From Salinimicrobium catena (GTDB lineage: Bacteria; Bacteroidota; Bacteroidia; Flavobacteriales; Flavobacteriaceae), in the NCBI RefSeq assembly GCF_900102915.1, contig NZ_FNGG01000004.1, positions 186,001 to 250,000 on the forward strand: a DNA stretch of 64,000 bases, read 5' to 3'. Every line of letters begins with the position of its first letter. Position 1 is the stretch's first letter. A program made the position numbers and the translations under genes. This document shows, one piece after another, positions 28,144 through 37,546 of the stretch. Under the pieces are notes generated by a model, which searched no databases, had not been told where the DNA came from, and saw only the letters and a program-made list of their open reading frames with translations.

Positions 28144-29516
28144 CCTTTATCAAATATGAACTGGAAGCCCAACTGCACCGAAGCGTTTCGCGCTTTGGCA
28201 AGATTGGAATAATCCAGCAGGTTGTCTGCAGCAAGATAAAGATTAAAATTTGAAAATCTTCCCGAAACCAGTAGTCCCACGTTAGAATATGAGAAAGAAT
28301 CTACCGTGTAAGTAACTTTTCCGAAGAAATTTTGAGAAAATTTCCTGTCGAAATAGACAGTGGCAGCATTTACCAAACCCCGCGGCCGCTTCATGCTAAA
28401 GAGCTGCAAGCCCACATGGTTCCTGTAACGTCTCCTTGGCCTTCTCTCCCGGTAATCACACGCTGCCAGATAAAGGTCTTCTTCAAAACCGTAATCAAAT
28501 GAAGCATTAAGCTTTACCGGTCTAGTACTTATATACGGATCGCTGAGCTCTTCCTCATGAAAATACTCCCCCAGCTCACCGCTATCCGGATGATCTGGAT
28601 CCAGAGTACTTTCCTGGTTCGAATCATAATCCCCATAATACCTGAAAGTACGAACGTCTTCAGTATGTTTGAGCATTCCAATATCAAGAAGGCTTCCGGT
28701 AAGACGATATTGATCGGTCAGGAAATAAGTAAAACCTATATCAACGCCCACTCCCAAATTTCCGCCTAAAAAAGCCTGACTTCGAAAGTGGTTAAAAAGC
28801 TCTTTATTGGTCATCTTATTTTCATTCAGGAAAGGACCCAGCCCGGCAGTACGCAGTAACACATCTACCTTACGAAGATTGGGGCGGGACACCCCGTTTT
28901 CTGAACTTCCGTAGGTAAAGAAATCTCCATTGTTATCAATGCTACGAACATTGATAATTCCTGAGTACAACTTTCCCCTGATCCCTATACTGAGATCGCG
29001 GTTCCAGTAATGGCTTACTCCAAAATGGAAAACATTCAACACTTCGCCGGTAAAGGCCAGGTCGCTGAGATGAAAATTTTTCTGATTCTCATTTCCTTCC
29101 CAGGCCAGCACCGCCAGATCTTTCGGAAAATAGGCAAAGACATCGGATTCCTGATAAATGCCTGCCGAAAAATAGTTGCGCTTCTTGTCACGCCAGCCCA
29201 GGAACAAAAGCTCCAGCTGATTCCTCACCGTGAAAAAATCTCTGTCACTTATCCTGGAAAGGGAACGGTCGATATTTTCATTCACCGTACCATTTCCTTC
29301 CCCAAAAATGTCATAAAGACTCACTCCTGAAGAGCCGGCCGAAAAAGAAATCTGTGAAAAAAAAGGCACACCGGCATGCATATCAAACCTAACTTCACCC
29401 CCGGGATTGGCCATAAGGTTTTGAGGAAGGGAATTAACATTGTACAGCAACTGCTTATTTTGAGCATAAACAAGCTGGCCGGTAAACCAAACGAGCAACA
29501 CAAAAAATAATCTCAT
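28140..29516 (-). CDS. DUF5723 family protein, predicted outer-membrane barrel
   Basis: 458 residues with a signal peptide of about 18 residues (FTGQLVYAQ). The opening segment LLYNVNSLPQNLMANPGGEV and the alternating beta-strand pattern throughout are typical of the DUF5723 group of Bacteroidota outer-membrane proteins related to PorV/FadL-like barrels. Function unknown. It lies 2 bases after the lipoprotein gene and overlaps the next gene by 4 bases, forming a three-gene envelope unit. Confidence 0.8.
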   Translation of the reverse strand: MRLFFVLLVWFTGQLVYAQNKQLLYNVNSLPQNLMANPGGEVRFDMHAGVPFFSQISFSAGSSGVSLYDIFGEGNGTVNENIDRSLSRISDRDFFTVRNQLELLFLGWRDKKRNYFSAGIYQESDVFAYFPKDLAVLAWEGNENQKNFHLSDLAFTGEVLNVFHFGVSHYWNRDLSIGIRGKLYSGIINVRSIDNNGDFFTYGSSENGVSRPNLRKVDVLLRTAGLGPFLNENKMTNKELFNHFRSQAFLGGNLGVGVDIGFTYFLTDQYRLTGSLLDIGMLKHTEDVRTFRYYGDYDSNQESTLDPDHPDSGELGEYFHEEELSDPYISTRPVKLNASFDYGFEEDLYLAACDYRERRPRRRYRNHVGLQLFSMKRPRGLVNAATVYFDRKFSQNFFGKVTYTVDSFSYSNVGLLVSGRFSNFNLYLAADNLLDYSNLAKARNASVQLGFQFIFDKG

Positions 29517-29518
29517 CC

Positions 29519-30070
29519 CTAAAATTCAAACTGGTAGGTAGCGGTTGACAATAATTTTATCTCCCCTTCTGTAGCACCGGGACCGGGCTGCATGGTGAAC
29601 TTGGCTTTCACCTGAGTGGATTCACTTAGCAATTCAAGTTCTTTCGCTGTGGTAAATGAAAAAATTAGTTGATTATCGGCTGGAAAATTTTTACTACCGG
29701 GAGGAATTTCAAATTTCCGGGTCTGCTTAACACGATTTCTATCATCAAGAAAATTGATTTCCACGTTGAAAGTCCGGGGAAGAGAATTATAATATTCGAA
29801 ACCCAGATCGATCCCTACTACGCTTTCTTCAAGATCGTCTGTAATAACATTAAAAGGAATAATTTCTTCAGTGGTAAATGGATTCCCAAGATCCAAAGTT
29901 GGAATAAGATCGGCATTCAATTCAAAATTGATAAGATCTACCACAGCTTTGGGCTGCAGTTTAATCTCCTCGATTTGATCCAGATCGACATCTTTCACGC
30001 AGGAAACAGAGATGAAAAAAATAGAAATCGTAAGCAGGGGGATCTTTAACAGATCTTTAAGATTTTTCAT
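29519..30070 (-). CDS. Lipoprotein of unknown function
   Basis: 183 residues. Lipobox FISVSC with cysteine at residue 24; no Lys-rich export tag is evident. The mature part is beta-rich (FELNADLIPTLDLGNPF, FNVEINFLDDRNRV, TATYQFEF) and may be an immunoglobulin-like sandwich. First gene of the unit with DUF5723. A perfect -7 box lies 5 bases before its ATG. Function not recognised. Confidence 0.75.
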   Translation of the reverse strand: MKNLKDLLKIPLLTISIFFISVSCVKDVDLDQIEEIKLQPKAVVDLINFELNADLIPTLDLGNPFTTEEIIPFNVITDDLEESVVGIDLGFEYYNSLPRTFNVEINFLDDRNRVKQTRKFEIPPGSKNFPADNQLIFSFTTAKELELLSESTQVKAKFTMQPGPGATEGEIKLLSTATYQFEF

Positions 30071-30075
30071 GGGGG

Positions 30076-30083
30076 CAAATTTA
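30076..30083 (-). promoter_or_regulatory. -7 box of the lipoprotein gene
   Basis: On the minus strand TAAATTTG (30076-30083) matches TAnnTTTG exactly and lies 5 bases from the ATG at 30070. It separates this three-gene unit from yjjG upstream and predicts a leaderless or nearly leaderless mRNA. Confidence 0.55.
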
Positions 30084-30115
30084 CAATCTTAAACGAAAGT
30101 AAACTGCATATATTG

Positions 30116-30805
30116 CTAAAAAAATTTAGCTAATTCTTTCATTTCCAATACCTGATGATACTCAGGAGAGAATTCCTGTTTATAATAATTATAAAGAATA
30201 GCAGGCATTCCGAAGCTATGGGCTCCCAGGATATCAGCTTCAAAATTATCACCTATCATGATACTTTCTTCAATTTTTGCCGAAGCATTTTTGAGAGCTG
30301 CTTCAAATATCAACCTGTCCGGTTTTTTTACGCCTACATCTTCTGAAGTGGTCACAGTGTTAAAATACTTTAAAATTCCCGAGCTTGCCATTTTTTTATG
30401 CTGCACTTCTTTGAAGCCATTAGTAATAATATGCAGCTTATACTTTGGGTGAAGATATTCCAGCATTTCAACAGTACCTTCCAGCAAATGGTTATGATTG
30501 GGGAGATGGTCTATGTAGTCAACAGACAATTGATCGATTTGCTCATCGGTCACGTTGACCTTAAGCACATCAAAAGTATCCTTTAACCTGCCGTACCTTA
30601 GATCCTCCTTGGAAACCCGGTTTTCCCGGTACTTCTTCCAATAATCCATGTTAATGGGAGAATAAGCTTCCAGGAATTCTTCCAACTCTACGGCTATTCT
30701 ATTTTTCTTGAAGATAGAATTAAAGGCGAGGCCCGAATTCCTGTCAAAATCCCACAGGGTATGGTCAAGGTCGAAAAATATGTGTTGTAAGTTATGAAAT
30801 GTCAT
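30116..30805 (-). CDS. yjjG: HAD-family nucleotidase, YjjG type
   Basis: 229 residues. HAD motif I is FFDLDHTLWDFD with the nucleophile Asp; motif II is around HIITNGF; the motif III lysine is in VGVKKPDRLIFEAA; and motif IV is MIGDNFEADILGA. This architecture matches the YjjG group, which removes phosphate from non-canonical pyrimidine nucleotides. Its first 14 bases overlap the end of the deacetylase-like gene. Confidence 0.88.
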   Translation of the reverse strand: MTFHNLQHIFFDLDHTLWDFDRNSGLAFNSIFKKNRIAVELEEFLEAYSPINMDYWKKYRENRVSKEDLRYGRLKDTFDVLKVNVTDEQIDQLSVDYIDHLPNHNHLLEGTVEMLEYLHPKYKLHIITNGFKEVQHKKMASSGILKYFNTVTTSEDVGVKKPDRLIFEAALKNASAKIEESIMIGDNFEADILGAHSFGMPAILYNYYKQEFSPEYHQVLEMKELAKFF

Positions 30806-32081
30806 TGACTGTCTTTAAAATGTTCCTGTTCCTTTTAGCGTTAGCGTATTCTGAAAAGTCCTTATTGGTAAAGACCGAAATAAATTTTCCGTCTACCAGT
30901 TTGATCTGTCGTTTTAATTCCAGAACCTTATACTCGATCTCAGTTTCTTTCATCTTCTGAGTGGCCTGAATGTTTACCACGTATGGATGAATGAGCAAGG
31001 GCGTGGTGATCTCAAAATTGATATCGTAGAACAGGAACGGCGTGCAGGTCCCGGCCCTAAATCCCATAGCCTCGGGATAGCCCATAGAATAATCATTTTT
31101 AAATTCCAGCTCCACCATATTGTTATACGTATCGGGCAGCAAAAGATTGTACTTATTGTTCAAGGCGCTAACCACCGGCCTTTTCAAAATGCCCTCCAAT
31201 CTTGTCTTTTCTTCCTTTAATGCCCTAAATTTTTGGTTAGCGAAATAGCCTGGTTGAAGACCTACCTCTGCATAATCGGCTACAGATTTGATAAGGCTTT
31301 GGAATTCTAGCCGGTTGTGATTGATATTCCTGTCATGGGTTGAAAAATCGCTCACCTGGAACATGAATTTTATTGGTACATGATACTTTTTAAAGATCCT
31401 TATGATCCTGTCATAAACATCATAAGGATCCCGTTTTAACTTTACCAGAACCTGAACCCGGTGCAAAAGATATTTTGGTTTAAGATGCAATAGATCTTCT
31501 GTAAAACCAAGTAATGATCGCACTATTCCCTTCTTCTTATAGCAGTAGGCTTCAGTTACCGCGATTACGTTTTCGGTTGCGTAGGGTCGCTTCGGAAAGT
31601 TAAAATCTGGAAATTTCTGCTGAAGCACTTCTCTGAACTTGTAAGCCCAGATATCGATCACCGGTTTATCCAGAAACCCTTCCTGAAATGCCAGACTTTC
31701 CGAGGCCGGAAACCTTCCCTCCTCATCCTTCACATGCGGCAGGTATTCTTCATACCTGCTTAAAAGGTAAAAAGTCGCGGCAAAAATATCGAACGGCAAA
31801 GAGCTGTTTTCTGAAACCCCAAAAAAACACGGCACCTCATCCCACTCCTGTACTTTCACCTCCATGTCGGTCATTCCCTGTTCCAGTAAAAGATCTACAT
31901 TCTGAATAAAGATCTCGTTGCCCAGACTTTGTTTTCCGTAAGATAATTTCATGCCTTCGTGAGCCACGAACTCCTCGATCTTTGAAGTAAATGCCACCTG
32001 CACTCCAAGTATGCGGGTACAAATATGCTTGAATGAGTAAGTGATCCTGGGCGTGATCTTTTGGGTATAGACTAAAAGCAT
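30792..32081 (-). CDS. Polysaccharide deacetylase-like protein, probably catalytically dead
   Basis: 429 residues resembling the Bacteroidota polysaccharide-deacetylase-like group with an N-terminal extra domain (DUF7033 type): LPFDIFAATFYLLSRYEEYL, FQEGFLDKPVIDIW and, near the end, MGYPEAMGFRAGTCTPFLFYD are retained. Where active relatives have an Asp-rich first motif this protein reads VTEAY, and where they have GLHPS it reads GLQPG, so the metal ligands appear lost. It may be a pseudoenzyme or a structural partner. It is in the mpl-radC-yjjG run and overlaps yjjG by 14 bases. Confidence 0.7.
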   Translation of the reverse strand: MLLVYTQKITPRITYSFKHICTRILGVQVAFTSKIEEFVAHEGMKLSYGKQSLGNEIFIQNVDLLLEQGMTDMEVKVQEWDEVPCFFGVSENSSLPFDIFAATFYLLSRYEEYLPHVKDEEGRFPASESLAFQEGFLDKPVIDIWAYKFREVLQQKFPDFNFPKRPYATENVIAVTEAYCYKKKGIVRSLLGFTEDLLHLKPKYLLHRVQVLVKLKRDPYDVYDRIIRIFKKYHVPIKFMFQVSDFSTHDRNINHNRLEFQSLIKSVADYAEVGLQPGYFANQKFRALKEEKTRLEGILKRPVVSALNNKYNLLLPDTYNNMVELEFKNDYSMGYPEAMGFRAGTCTPFLFYDINFEITTPLLIHPYVVNIQATQKMKETEIEYKVLELKRQIKLVDGKFISVFTNKDFSEYANAKRNRNILKTVNDIS

Positions 32082-32093
32082 AGAGGTAGAAAA

Positions 32094-32795
32094 TTACAAC
32101 AATCCTTCATCGGCGAAGCTAAAATAGGATTTATCGGTCACAATTACATGATCAAGCACTTTAATGTCAAGGCTTTCTCCCGCTGTCTTTAATTTTTGGG
32201 TGAGTTGTTTGTCAGAATTACTGGGGTTGAGATTTCCCGAAGGATGGTTATGAGCCAGGATAATGGAGGTCGCCCCCAGCTCTAAAGCCATCTTTAGCGC
32301 CAAGCGAACATCTACCAGAGTTCCTGTAATTCCTCCTTTGCTTAGCTGGTACCGATCTATCACTTTGTTGGAATTGTTTAGATAGACGATCCAGAATTCC
32401 TCATGCGGCAGGTCACCAATAATGGGCTGCATAAGTTCAAAAACCGAAGCGCTGGAGGTGATCTTCTTTTTCTCCATGGCTTCTTCTGTGCGCCTTCTCC
32501 TGCCAAGTTCCAGAGCAGCGACTATGGTCACGGCCTTGGCCTCTCCAATCCCCTTGAACTCCATAAGCTGCTTTACAGAAAGTCTTCCCAGTTCATTAAG
32601 ACTGTTACCGGTCTTTGCCAGTACCTTTTTACAAAGATCTACTGCGCTTTGATTTCTGCTTCCGGTGCCAATCAAAATCGCCAGTAGTTCGGCATCACTT
32701 AGTGAGGTACGGCCTTTTTGAAGCAGTTTTTCTCGCGGACGATCGTCCTGCGCCCAGTTCTTAATAGTGAATGATGTTTGTTCCCCTTCGGCCAT
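32094..32795 (-). CDS. radC: RadC family protein, JAMM/MPN+ domain
   Basis: 233 residues. N-terminal helix-hairpin-helix part (MEFKGIGEAKAVTIVAALEL) and C-terminal JAB domain with the metal-binding motif ILAHNHPSGN followed by SxxD (NPSNSDKQLT). Commonly called a DNA-repair protein, though the biochemical role is unsettled. A TATCTTTA box lies 14 bases before the ATG, so it may have its own promoter. Confidence 0.9.
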   Translation of the reverse strand: MAEGEQTSFTIKNWAQDDRPREKLLQKGRTSLSDAELLAILIGTGSRNQSAVDLCKKVLAKTGNSLNELGRLSVKQLMEFKGIGEAKAVTIVAALELGRRRRTEEAMEKKKITSSASVFELMQPIIGDLPHEEFWIVYLNNSNKVIDRYQLSKGGITGTLVDVRLALKMALELGATSIILAHNHPSGNLNPSNSDKQLTQKLKTAGESLDIKVLDHVIVTDKSYFSFADEGLL

Positions 32796-32842
32796 TGATC
32801 CATTTTACTTAAAGATAAGAAAATGAACATTACCACCTTAGG

Positions 32843-34198
32843 CTATTTGATCCACTCCTTTACTTCTTCAAAATCCAGACCTCCATAGTTCCCGCTACTC
32901 ATCAGGAGCAGCACGCTCTGGCTGAAGTTCTGAGACTTCAGGAATTCCTGAAAATCTTCAGAATTAGTATAAATTTCCAGGTCCTGCCGCCCAAAGGCTT
33001 TGAAAATCTGTTCAGCAGAAATAGATTCCAGACGTTTATTTTGCACTGCTTCGGGAGAAAAATAAACCATGGCAACATCGGCATTATCAAGAGCGCTCTT
33101 GTACTCTGTCAAAAACTCCGAATTAAGGCTGCTGTAGGTATGCAGTTCGAGGCAGGCTACCAATTTTTTATCAGCATACTGCTCTTTTACTGCCCTGGTA
33201 GTAGCCGCCACTTTAGAAGGGCTGTGAGCAAAATCCTTAAAGACCACCGTGTTTCCAGTTTCTGCTATTTTTTCAAGACGCTTTGAGGCACCTTTGAAAG
33301 AAGCTATTGCCTCGTAAAAATCCTCTTCGTCTATACCCATGTGCTGGCAGATCCATTTTGCGCCCGCGAGGTTCTGCAGGTTATGTCTTCCAAAGATCTC
33401 TACCGGCATATCGCCTTCAGGTGTCTCCAGCAAGGTCACCTCATTTTCCACATGGTAGGCAGGCACGTGATAAGGATGCTTTCTGATGGTATTTGTGGTC
33501 TCCTCTACCAGTTTCTTGAGTTGCTCATCCTCCTCATTATAGACCAGGATCCCTCCTTTTACTATAGAATCAATGAATATTCTAAACTGGTCCAGGTAGT
33601 TCTCAAATGTGGGAAAAACATTGATATGATCCCAGGCTATCCCACTAAGCAGAGTGATATTGGGCTGGTAAAGATGAAATTTTGGTCGACGGTCTATAGG
33701 CGAGGAAAGATATTCATCCCCTTCCAGAACTATAAAATCATTCTCTTCAGTAAGGTGTACCATGGTATCAAAACCCTCCAGCTGGGCCCCTACCATGTAA
33801 TCCACCTCTTTGTTATGGTAATTAAGCACGTGCAGGATCATGGAAGTTATCGTGGTCTTACCATGCGAACCTCCTATGACCACTCTGGTTTTTTCTTTAG
33901 ATTGCTCAAAGAGAAACTCGGGATAAGAGAATACCTGCACCCCTATTTCTTTAGCTTTTTTTAATTCGGGATTATCTTCCCTGGCATGCATTCCCAGAAT
34001 GACCGCATCAAGTTCCCGAGTGATCTTTTCAGGAAACCAGCCGTAAGTTTCGGGCAGCAGACCAAATTTTTCAAGTCTTGACCGGGAAGGTTCGTAGATC
34101 ATATCGTCACTCCCGGTGATCTGGTGGCCTTTTTGGTGCAAAGCCAAAGCCAGGTTGTGCATGGCACTGCCTCCAATTGCAATAAAATGTATGCGCAT
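32843..34198 (-). CDS. mpl: UDP-N-acetylmuramate-tripeptide ligase, peptidoglycan recycling (Mpl)
   Basis: 451-residue Mur-ligase-type enzyme that attaches recycled murein tripeptide to UDP-MurNAc. N-terminal Rossmann-like domain (HFIAIGGSAMHNLALALHQK), ATP-binding GGSHGKTTITSM at about 109-120, the EGDEYLSSPID segment, and the C-terminal domain with FAHSPSKVAATTRAV. Mpl and MurC are close relatives; the GSAMHN signature and the HSPSK motif favour Mpl. A TATCTTTA box lies 14 bases upstream. Confidence 0.88.
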   Translation of the reverse strand: MRIHFIAIGGSAMHNLALALHQKGHQITGSDDMIYEPSRSRLEKFGLLPETYGWFPEKITRELDAVILGMHAREDNPELKKAKEIGVQVFSYPEFLFEQSKEKTRVVIGGSHGKTTITSMILHVLNYHNKEVDYMVGAQLEGFDTMVHLTEENDFIVLEGDEYLSSPIDRRPKFHLYQPNITLLSGIAWDHINVFPTFENYLDQFRIFIDSIVKGGILVYNEEDEQLKKLVEETTNTIRKHPYHVPAYHVENEVTLLETPEGDMPVEIFGRHNLQNLAGAKWICQHMGIDEEDFYEAIASFKGASKRLEKIAETGNTVVFKDFAHSPSKVAATTRAVKEQYADKKLVACLELHTYSSLNSEFLTEYKSALDNADVAMVYFSPEAVQNKRLESISAEQIFKAFGRQDLEIYTNSEDFQEFLKSQNFSQSVLLLMSSGNYGGLDFEEVKEWIK

Positions 34199-34212
34199 AA
34201 AAAATTTTGGTG

Positions 34213-34220
34213 TAAAGATA
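34213..34220 (-). promoter_or_regulatory. -7-like box of mpl
   Basis: TATCTTTA on the minus strand, one base off the consensus, 14 bases from the mpl ATG. The same box at the same distance is found upstream of radC (32810-32817). The leader would be about 8 bases. Confidence 0.4.
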
Positions 34221-34457
34221 ACTAAAGCGGCGGGAAGGAAAAGAGCGTTTGACTTAATATGAAAAAGATCGAATTAGTACTGTTTTAGAACAAAAAATTT
34301 TAACGAATATTTTGTAAAACATTTCTTCCCAATATTTTATTAATGAAAAAATTGTATTTTTAACCCACCCTACCTCAGTCAAGTAGAGCAATTAGAAGTA
34401 ACCAGCCTGTAATTCCTGACTTAACAGGAGTTTAAGCTTTTTTTTTCATCTTTGCCA
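34221..34457. other. Divergent intergenic region mpl/adhesin
   Basis: About 240 AT-rich bases between the mpl promoter and the adhesin promoter. No gene, no terminator and no clear operator was seen. Confidence 0.4.
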
Positions 34458-34465
34458 TATATTTG
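34458..34465 (+). promoter_or_regulatory. -7 box of the T9SS adhesin operon
   Basis: TATATTTG matches TAnnTTTG exactly and lies 41 bases before the adhesin ATG. The -33 element is poor (a T-rich tract at 34436-34447). It predicts a leader of about 35 bases. Confidence 0.55.
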
Positions 34466-34506
34466 AACCCAATTCTAAAAACAGAACAAATTAACATCTA
34501 GAGCCT

Positions 34507-37500
34507 ATGCAAAATTTTACTTTAAGGAGAAATGGAATTTCCTTATTCCTTTTTGCCTTTATTCTTTTTAGCGGAACCTACTCTTATGGACAGACCTGTC
34601 CCACGGTAGAAGACCAAAATACCACTGCCTCTGGCAATCAGCAGTATTTTTGTGATTCCCAGATCCCGGAAGTACAGCATCTAGTTGCTACTGGTGATGT
34701 GGTATGGTATGCAGATCAAAATTCCACGACTCCCATAGCCTCTACCCAACTCTTGGCTGATGGAATCACGTATTTTGCCGGCAACAGTGACGCAACTTGC
34801 GCCGGAAGCAGGGAATCAGTGACTGTTACCATTTATAGTCAGCCTGACATACTGGGAATTAAAGAATCGACGAACAAGCAATCCTTACCTACACTATCTT
34901 TTTGTGTTGCCGATGTTAATAATCCGGATATCTATTTAAGCAATATCCGGACCAGTGCTGATGAGACAGGTAGCATCCAATGGTATGACAGCCAAACAGG
35001 TGGCAACGTGCTACCGGCCGATACAGAATTGGTGAATGGCGCTACTTACTGGGTTGATCAGGCTAATCCTTTTGGGACCTGTCGTACTAACCGAAGAAGT
35101 GTAAAGATCGAACTCAATAGCGAACCCGCACCTGAAGGTGAACCTGCACAAACCTTTTGTGCTGCAAACAATCCTACTCTGGCAGACATAGTAGCCAGCG
35201 GAGACCTTCGGTATTTTGTTTCTGAAACATCTTTGACTGAACTAAGTTCGGCAACTCCACTTGAAGACGGAAAAACCTACTACCTTGCTTCAGTTGGAGA
35301 AATTTGTGTGAGTGTTGACAGACTTGCTGTAACTGTAACCGTGAATGAACTTACTATCCTTGATGAAACACAGGGATTCTGTGAAACAGAAAGTGCAACT
35401 GTAGATGACCTTCTACCTGCTGATGGCGTATGGTACACAGATGAAACTTTTAGTACTCCAATAGACGCGGGCACTGCCCTTGTACATGGAAATAGCTATT
35501 TCCTGGGAATAGAGGAAGGTACCTGTACCACTACCGAAGTAACTGCCGACATTTACCCGGCACCCGATGCAGGTACTCCAACTGAATTAACGTATTGCTC
35601 CAATGATCCTGCAGTCGACCTGTTCACTCAAATTGAAGGAACTCCAGACCAGGCAGGAACTTTTGAACCGGCACTTACCAACAATATGTTTAACCCTGCC
35701 GATTATGAAGCCGGTGTACAAGAATTTACTTACACCGTAGAAGGCAATGAATTTTGTGAGGATGCTGTAAACACTATCACCATTAATATCATTGCCGCGC
35801 CCGAAGCCGGAGCTGATGTGAACGAGGCTTATTGTACTGCAGACTTTGCAGATGGTGACGCCCTGATGACGCAGTTCAACACCTACCTTGAGGGAAGAGA
35901 TCAAACCGGAACTTTTAATCCTACTTTAGAAAGCCTTCGTGACGATTACAACACCAATGGAGCAGGTGTATATACAACCGTCTACACAATAAATGATGGC
36001 GACACAGGATGTTCTGACTCTGCAACCTTTGAAATCACTGTGAACCAGACCCCTGATGCCGGGGAAGATGCTACCGTGCAATTAGTAGAAGGAGACAATA
36101 CGGTAATTGACCTGTTCAGCGAACTTGGTGGCACTCCAGTTACCGGAGGAACCTGGGACATTGGAAATGGCACTTTTGATCCGGCTGTTGATACCGCACC
36201 GGCATCTTACACTTATACCGTGACTGCGAACGGATGTTCTTCTTCAGCAACCATTTTTGTGGCTGAAGCTTGTCCTATCGTAGCCGACACCACTCCTGAA
36301 TTTTGTGAAACAGTAGATGATGGAACCGGAGCGGACTTCCCACGAGTGAGCGATCTTTTACCTGCTCATGCGGTATGGTACACCACAGCAGATCCGTCTG
36401 ACGACACCACTATTGACCCCAATACTCAACTTGAAGATCAGGCTGTATATTATGCCGGAAATCAAAGTGGGACATGTACTGCCAGAACTCCGGTAACGGT
36501 TACCATCCTCGATTCTCCAAATGCAGGAATTGACACTGAAATTACTGTATGTGCAAATGATGCACCATTTGATCTTACTACCATGATAGATCCATCTATC
36601 CTTGGTAATGCCGATGCAACAGGAAACTTCTCCCCGGCTTTAGCCAGTGGCGGAAACATGTTTGATCCTGCAGTAGATGTTGCCGGCACTTACACATATA
36701 CAGTTGCTTCCACTACCTCTTGTCCAGATGCAAGCGCAGACATCATTGTGAACGTTGAAGCAGTTCCGGCTGCTCCGGCTACAACAGCAGTTACAGACTG
36801 CGCCGCAACCGGACTTACTGTTGCTGATCTTGTTGCTACTCCGGATACCGGAAACAGTATTCAGTGGTATACAGATGCTGCATTGACTACTCCTGCTGCC
36901 GGAACAGACGTACTGGTTACAGGAACTTATTACGCTACCCAAACCAGCCCTGCAGGTTGCGAATCTGCCGCAACTCCTGCCGAGGTAGTGATCAACGATG
37001 CTCCTACACCTACTCTTGTAGCAGGTGGAAACCAATTTTGTATGATCGACAGGCCTACCGTTGGCAACATCGCCATGAACGAAGCCAATATTACTTGGTA
37101 TGATTCAGCTACAGGCGGAAGTGTTGTGAGCCCCGAAACCAGCCTTCTGGATGGAACTGTTTATTACGCTTCCTTAACAGATGCTGCTTCAGGCTGTGAA
37201 AGCTCGCAAAGGCTGGCAGTGACCGCAGAGGTGGAAAAATGCCCTTTACCAATACCTGAAGCTTTCAGCCCGAATGGTGACAACATCAACGATCTTTTTA
37301 TGGTGGAATTCATTGGAGAGCAATATCCACAGTTCACCATTGAGATCTTCAACAGGTGGGGTCAAAAAGTATTTAAAGGAAACGCTTCTAATGCTACCTG
37401 GAACGGCGAATCTACAGAAGGTTCCCTGGGTAGTGATGTAGTTCCTGTAGGAGTTTACTTCTATGTGATTGAATATAATGACGGAGAAACTACACCAACC

Positions 37501-37527
37501 CAAGGAAGATTGTACCTAAGCAGATAA
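34507..37527 (+). CDS. Large secreted adhesin-like protein with T9SS type-B C-terminal domain
   Basis: 1006 residues. Signal peptide about 1-28 (GTYSYGQ). The body consists of repeated immunoglobulin-like modules, seen as a recurring pattern WY.....T....LV.GTYY followed about 15 residues later by a cysteine and a V.VTV strand. The last 90 residues (from IPEAFSPNGDNINDLFMVEF to GRLYLSR) are the gliding-motility-associated type-B sorting domain used by the type IX secretion system. It is probably displayed on or released from the cell surface. It heads an operon with SprF-like and OmpA-like proteins. Confidence 0.92.
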   Translation: MQNFTLRRNGISLFLFAFILFSGTYSYGQTCPTVEDQNTTASGNQQYFCDSQIPEVQHLVATGDVVWYADQNSTTPIASTQLLADGITYFAGNSDATCAGSRESVTVTIYSQPDILGIKESTNKQSLPTLSFCVADVNNPDIYLSNIRTSADETGSIQWYDSQTGGNVLPADTELVNGATYWVDQANPFGTCRTNRRSVKIELNSEPAPEGEPAQTFCAANNPTLADIVASGDLRYFVSETSLTELSSATPLEDGKTYYLASVGEICVSVDRLAVTVTVNELTILDETQGFCETESATVDDLLPADGVWYTDETFSTPIDAGTALVHGNSYFLGIEEGTCTTTEVTADIYPAPDAGTPTELTYCSNDPAVDLFTQIEGTPDQAGTFEPALTNNMFNPADYEAGVQEFTYTVEGNEFCEDAVNTITINIIAAPEAGADVNEAYCTADFADGDALMTQFNTYLEGRDQTGTFNPTLESLRDDYNTNGAGVYTTVYTINDGDTGCSDSATFEITVNQTPDAGEDATVQLVEGDNTVIDLFSELGGTPVTGGTWDIGNGTFDPAVDTAPASYTYTVTANGCSSSATIFVAEACPIVADTTPEFCETVDDGTGADFPRVSDLLPAHAVWYTTADPSDDTTIDPNTQLEDQAVYYAGNQSGTCTARTPVTVTILDSPNAGIDTEITVCANDAPFDLTTMIDPSILGNADATGNFSPALASGGNMFDPAVDVAGTYTYTVASTTSCPDASADIIVNVEAVPAAPATTAVTDCAATGLTVADLVATPDTGNSIQWYTDAALTTPAAGTDVLVTGTYYATQTSPAGCESAATPAEVVINDAPTPTLVAGGNQFCMIDRPTVGNIAMNEANITWYDSATGGSVVSPETSLLDGTVYYASLTDAASGCESSQRLAVTAEVEKCPLPIPEAFSPNGDNINDLFMVEFIGEQYPQFTIEIFNRWGQKVFKGNASNATWNGESTEGSLGSDVVPVGVYFYVIEYNDGETTPTQGRLYLSR

Positions 37528-37546
37528 TTTGAAAACATTGAACTAT

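Noticed and set aside
33341-33964. 207-codon open frame on plus strand opposite mpl
   Set aside because: It is antisense to a clear Mur-ligase gene and its translation is Cys/His/Tyr-rich with no recognisable family.
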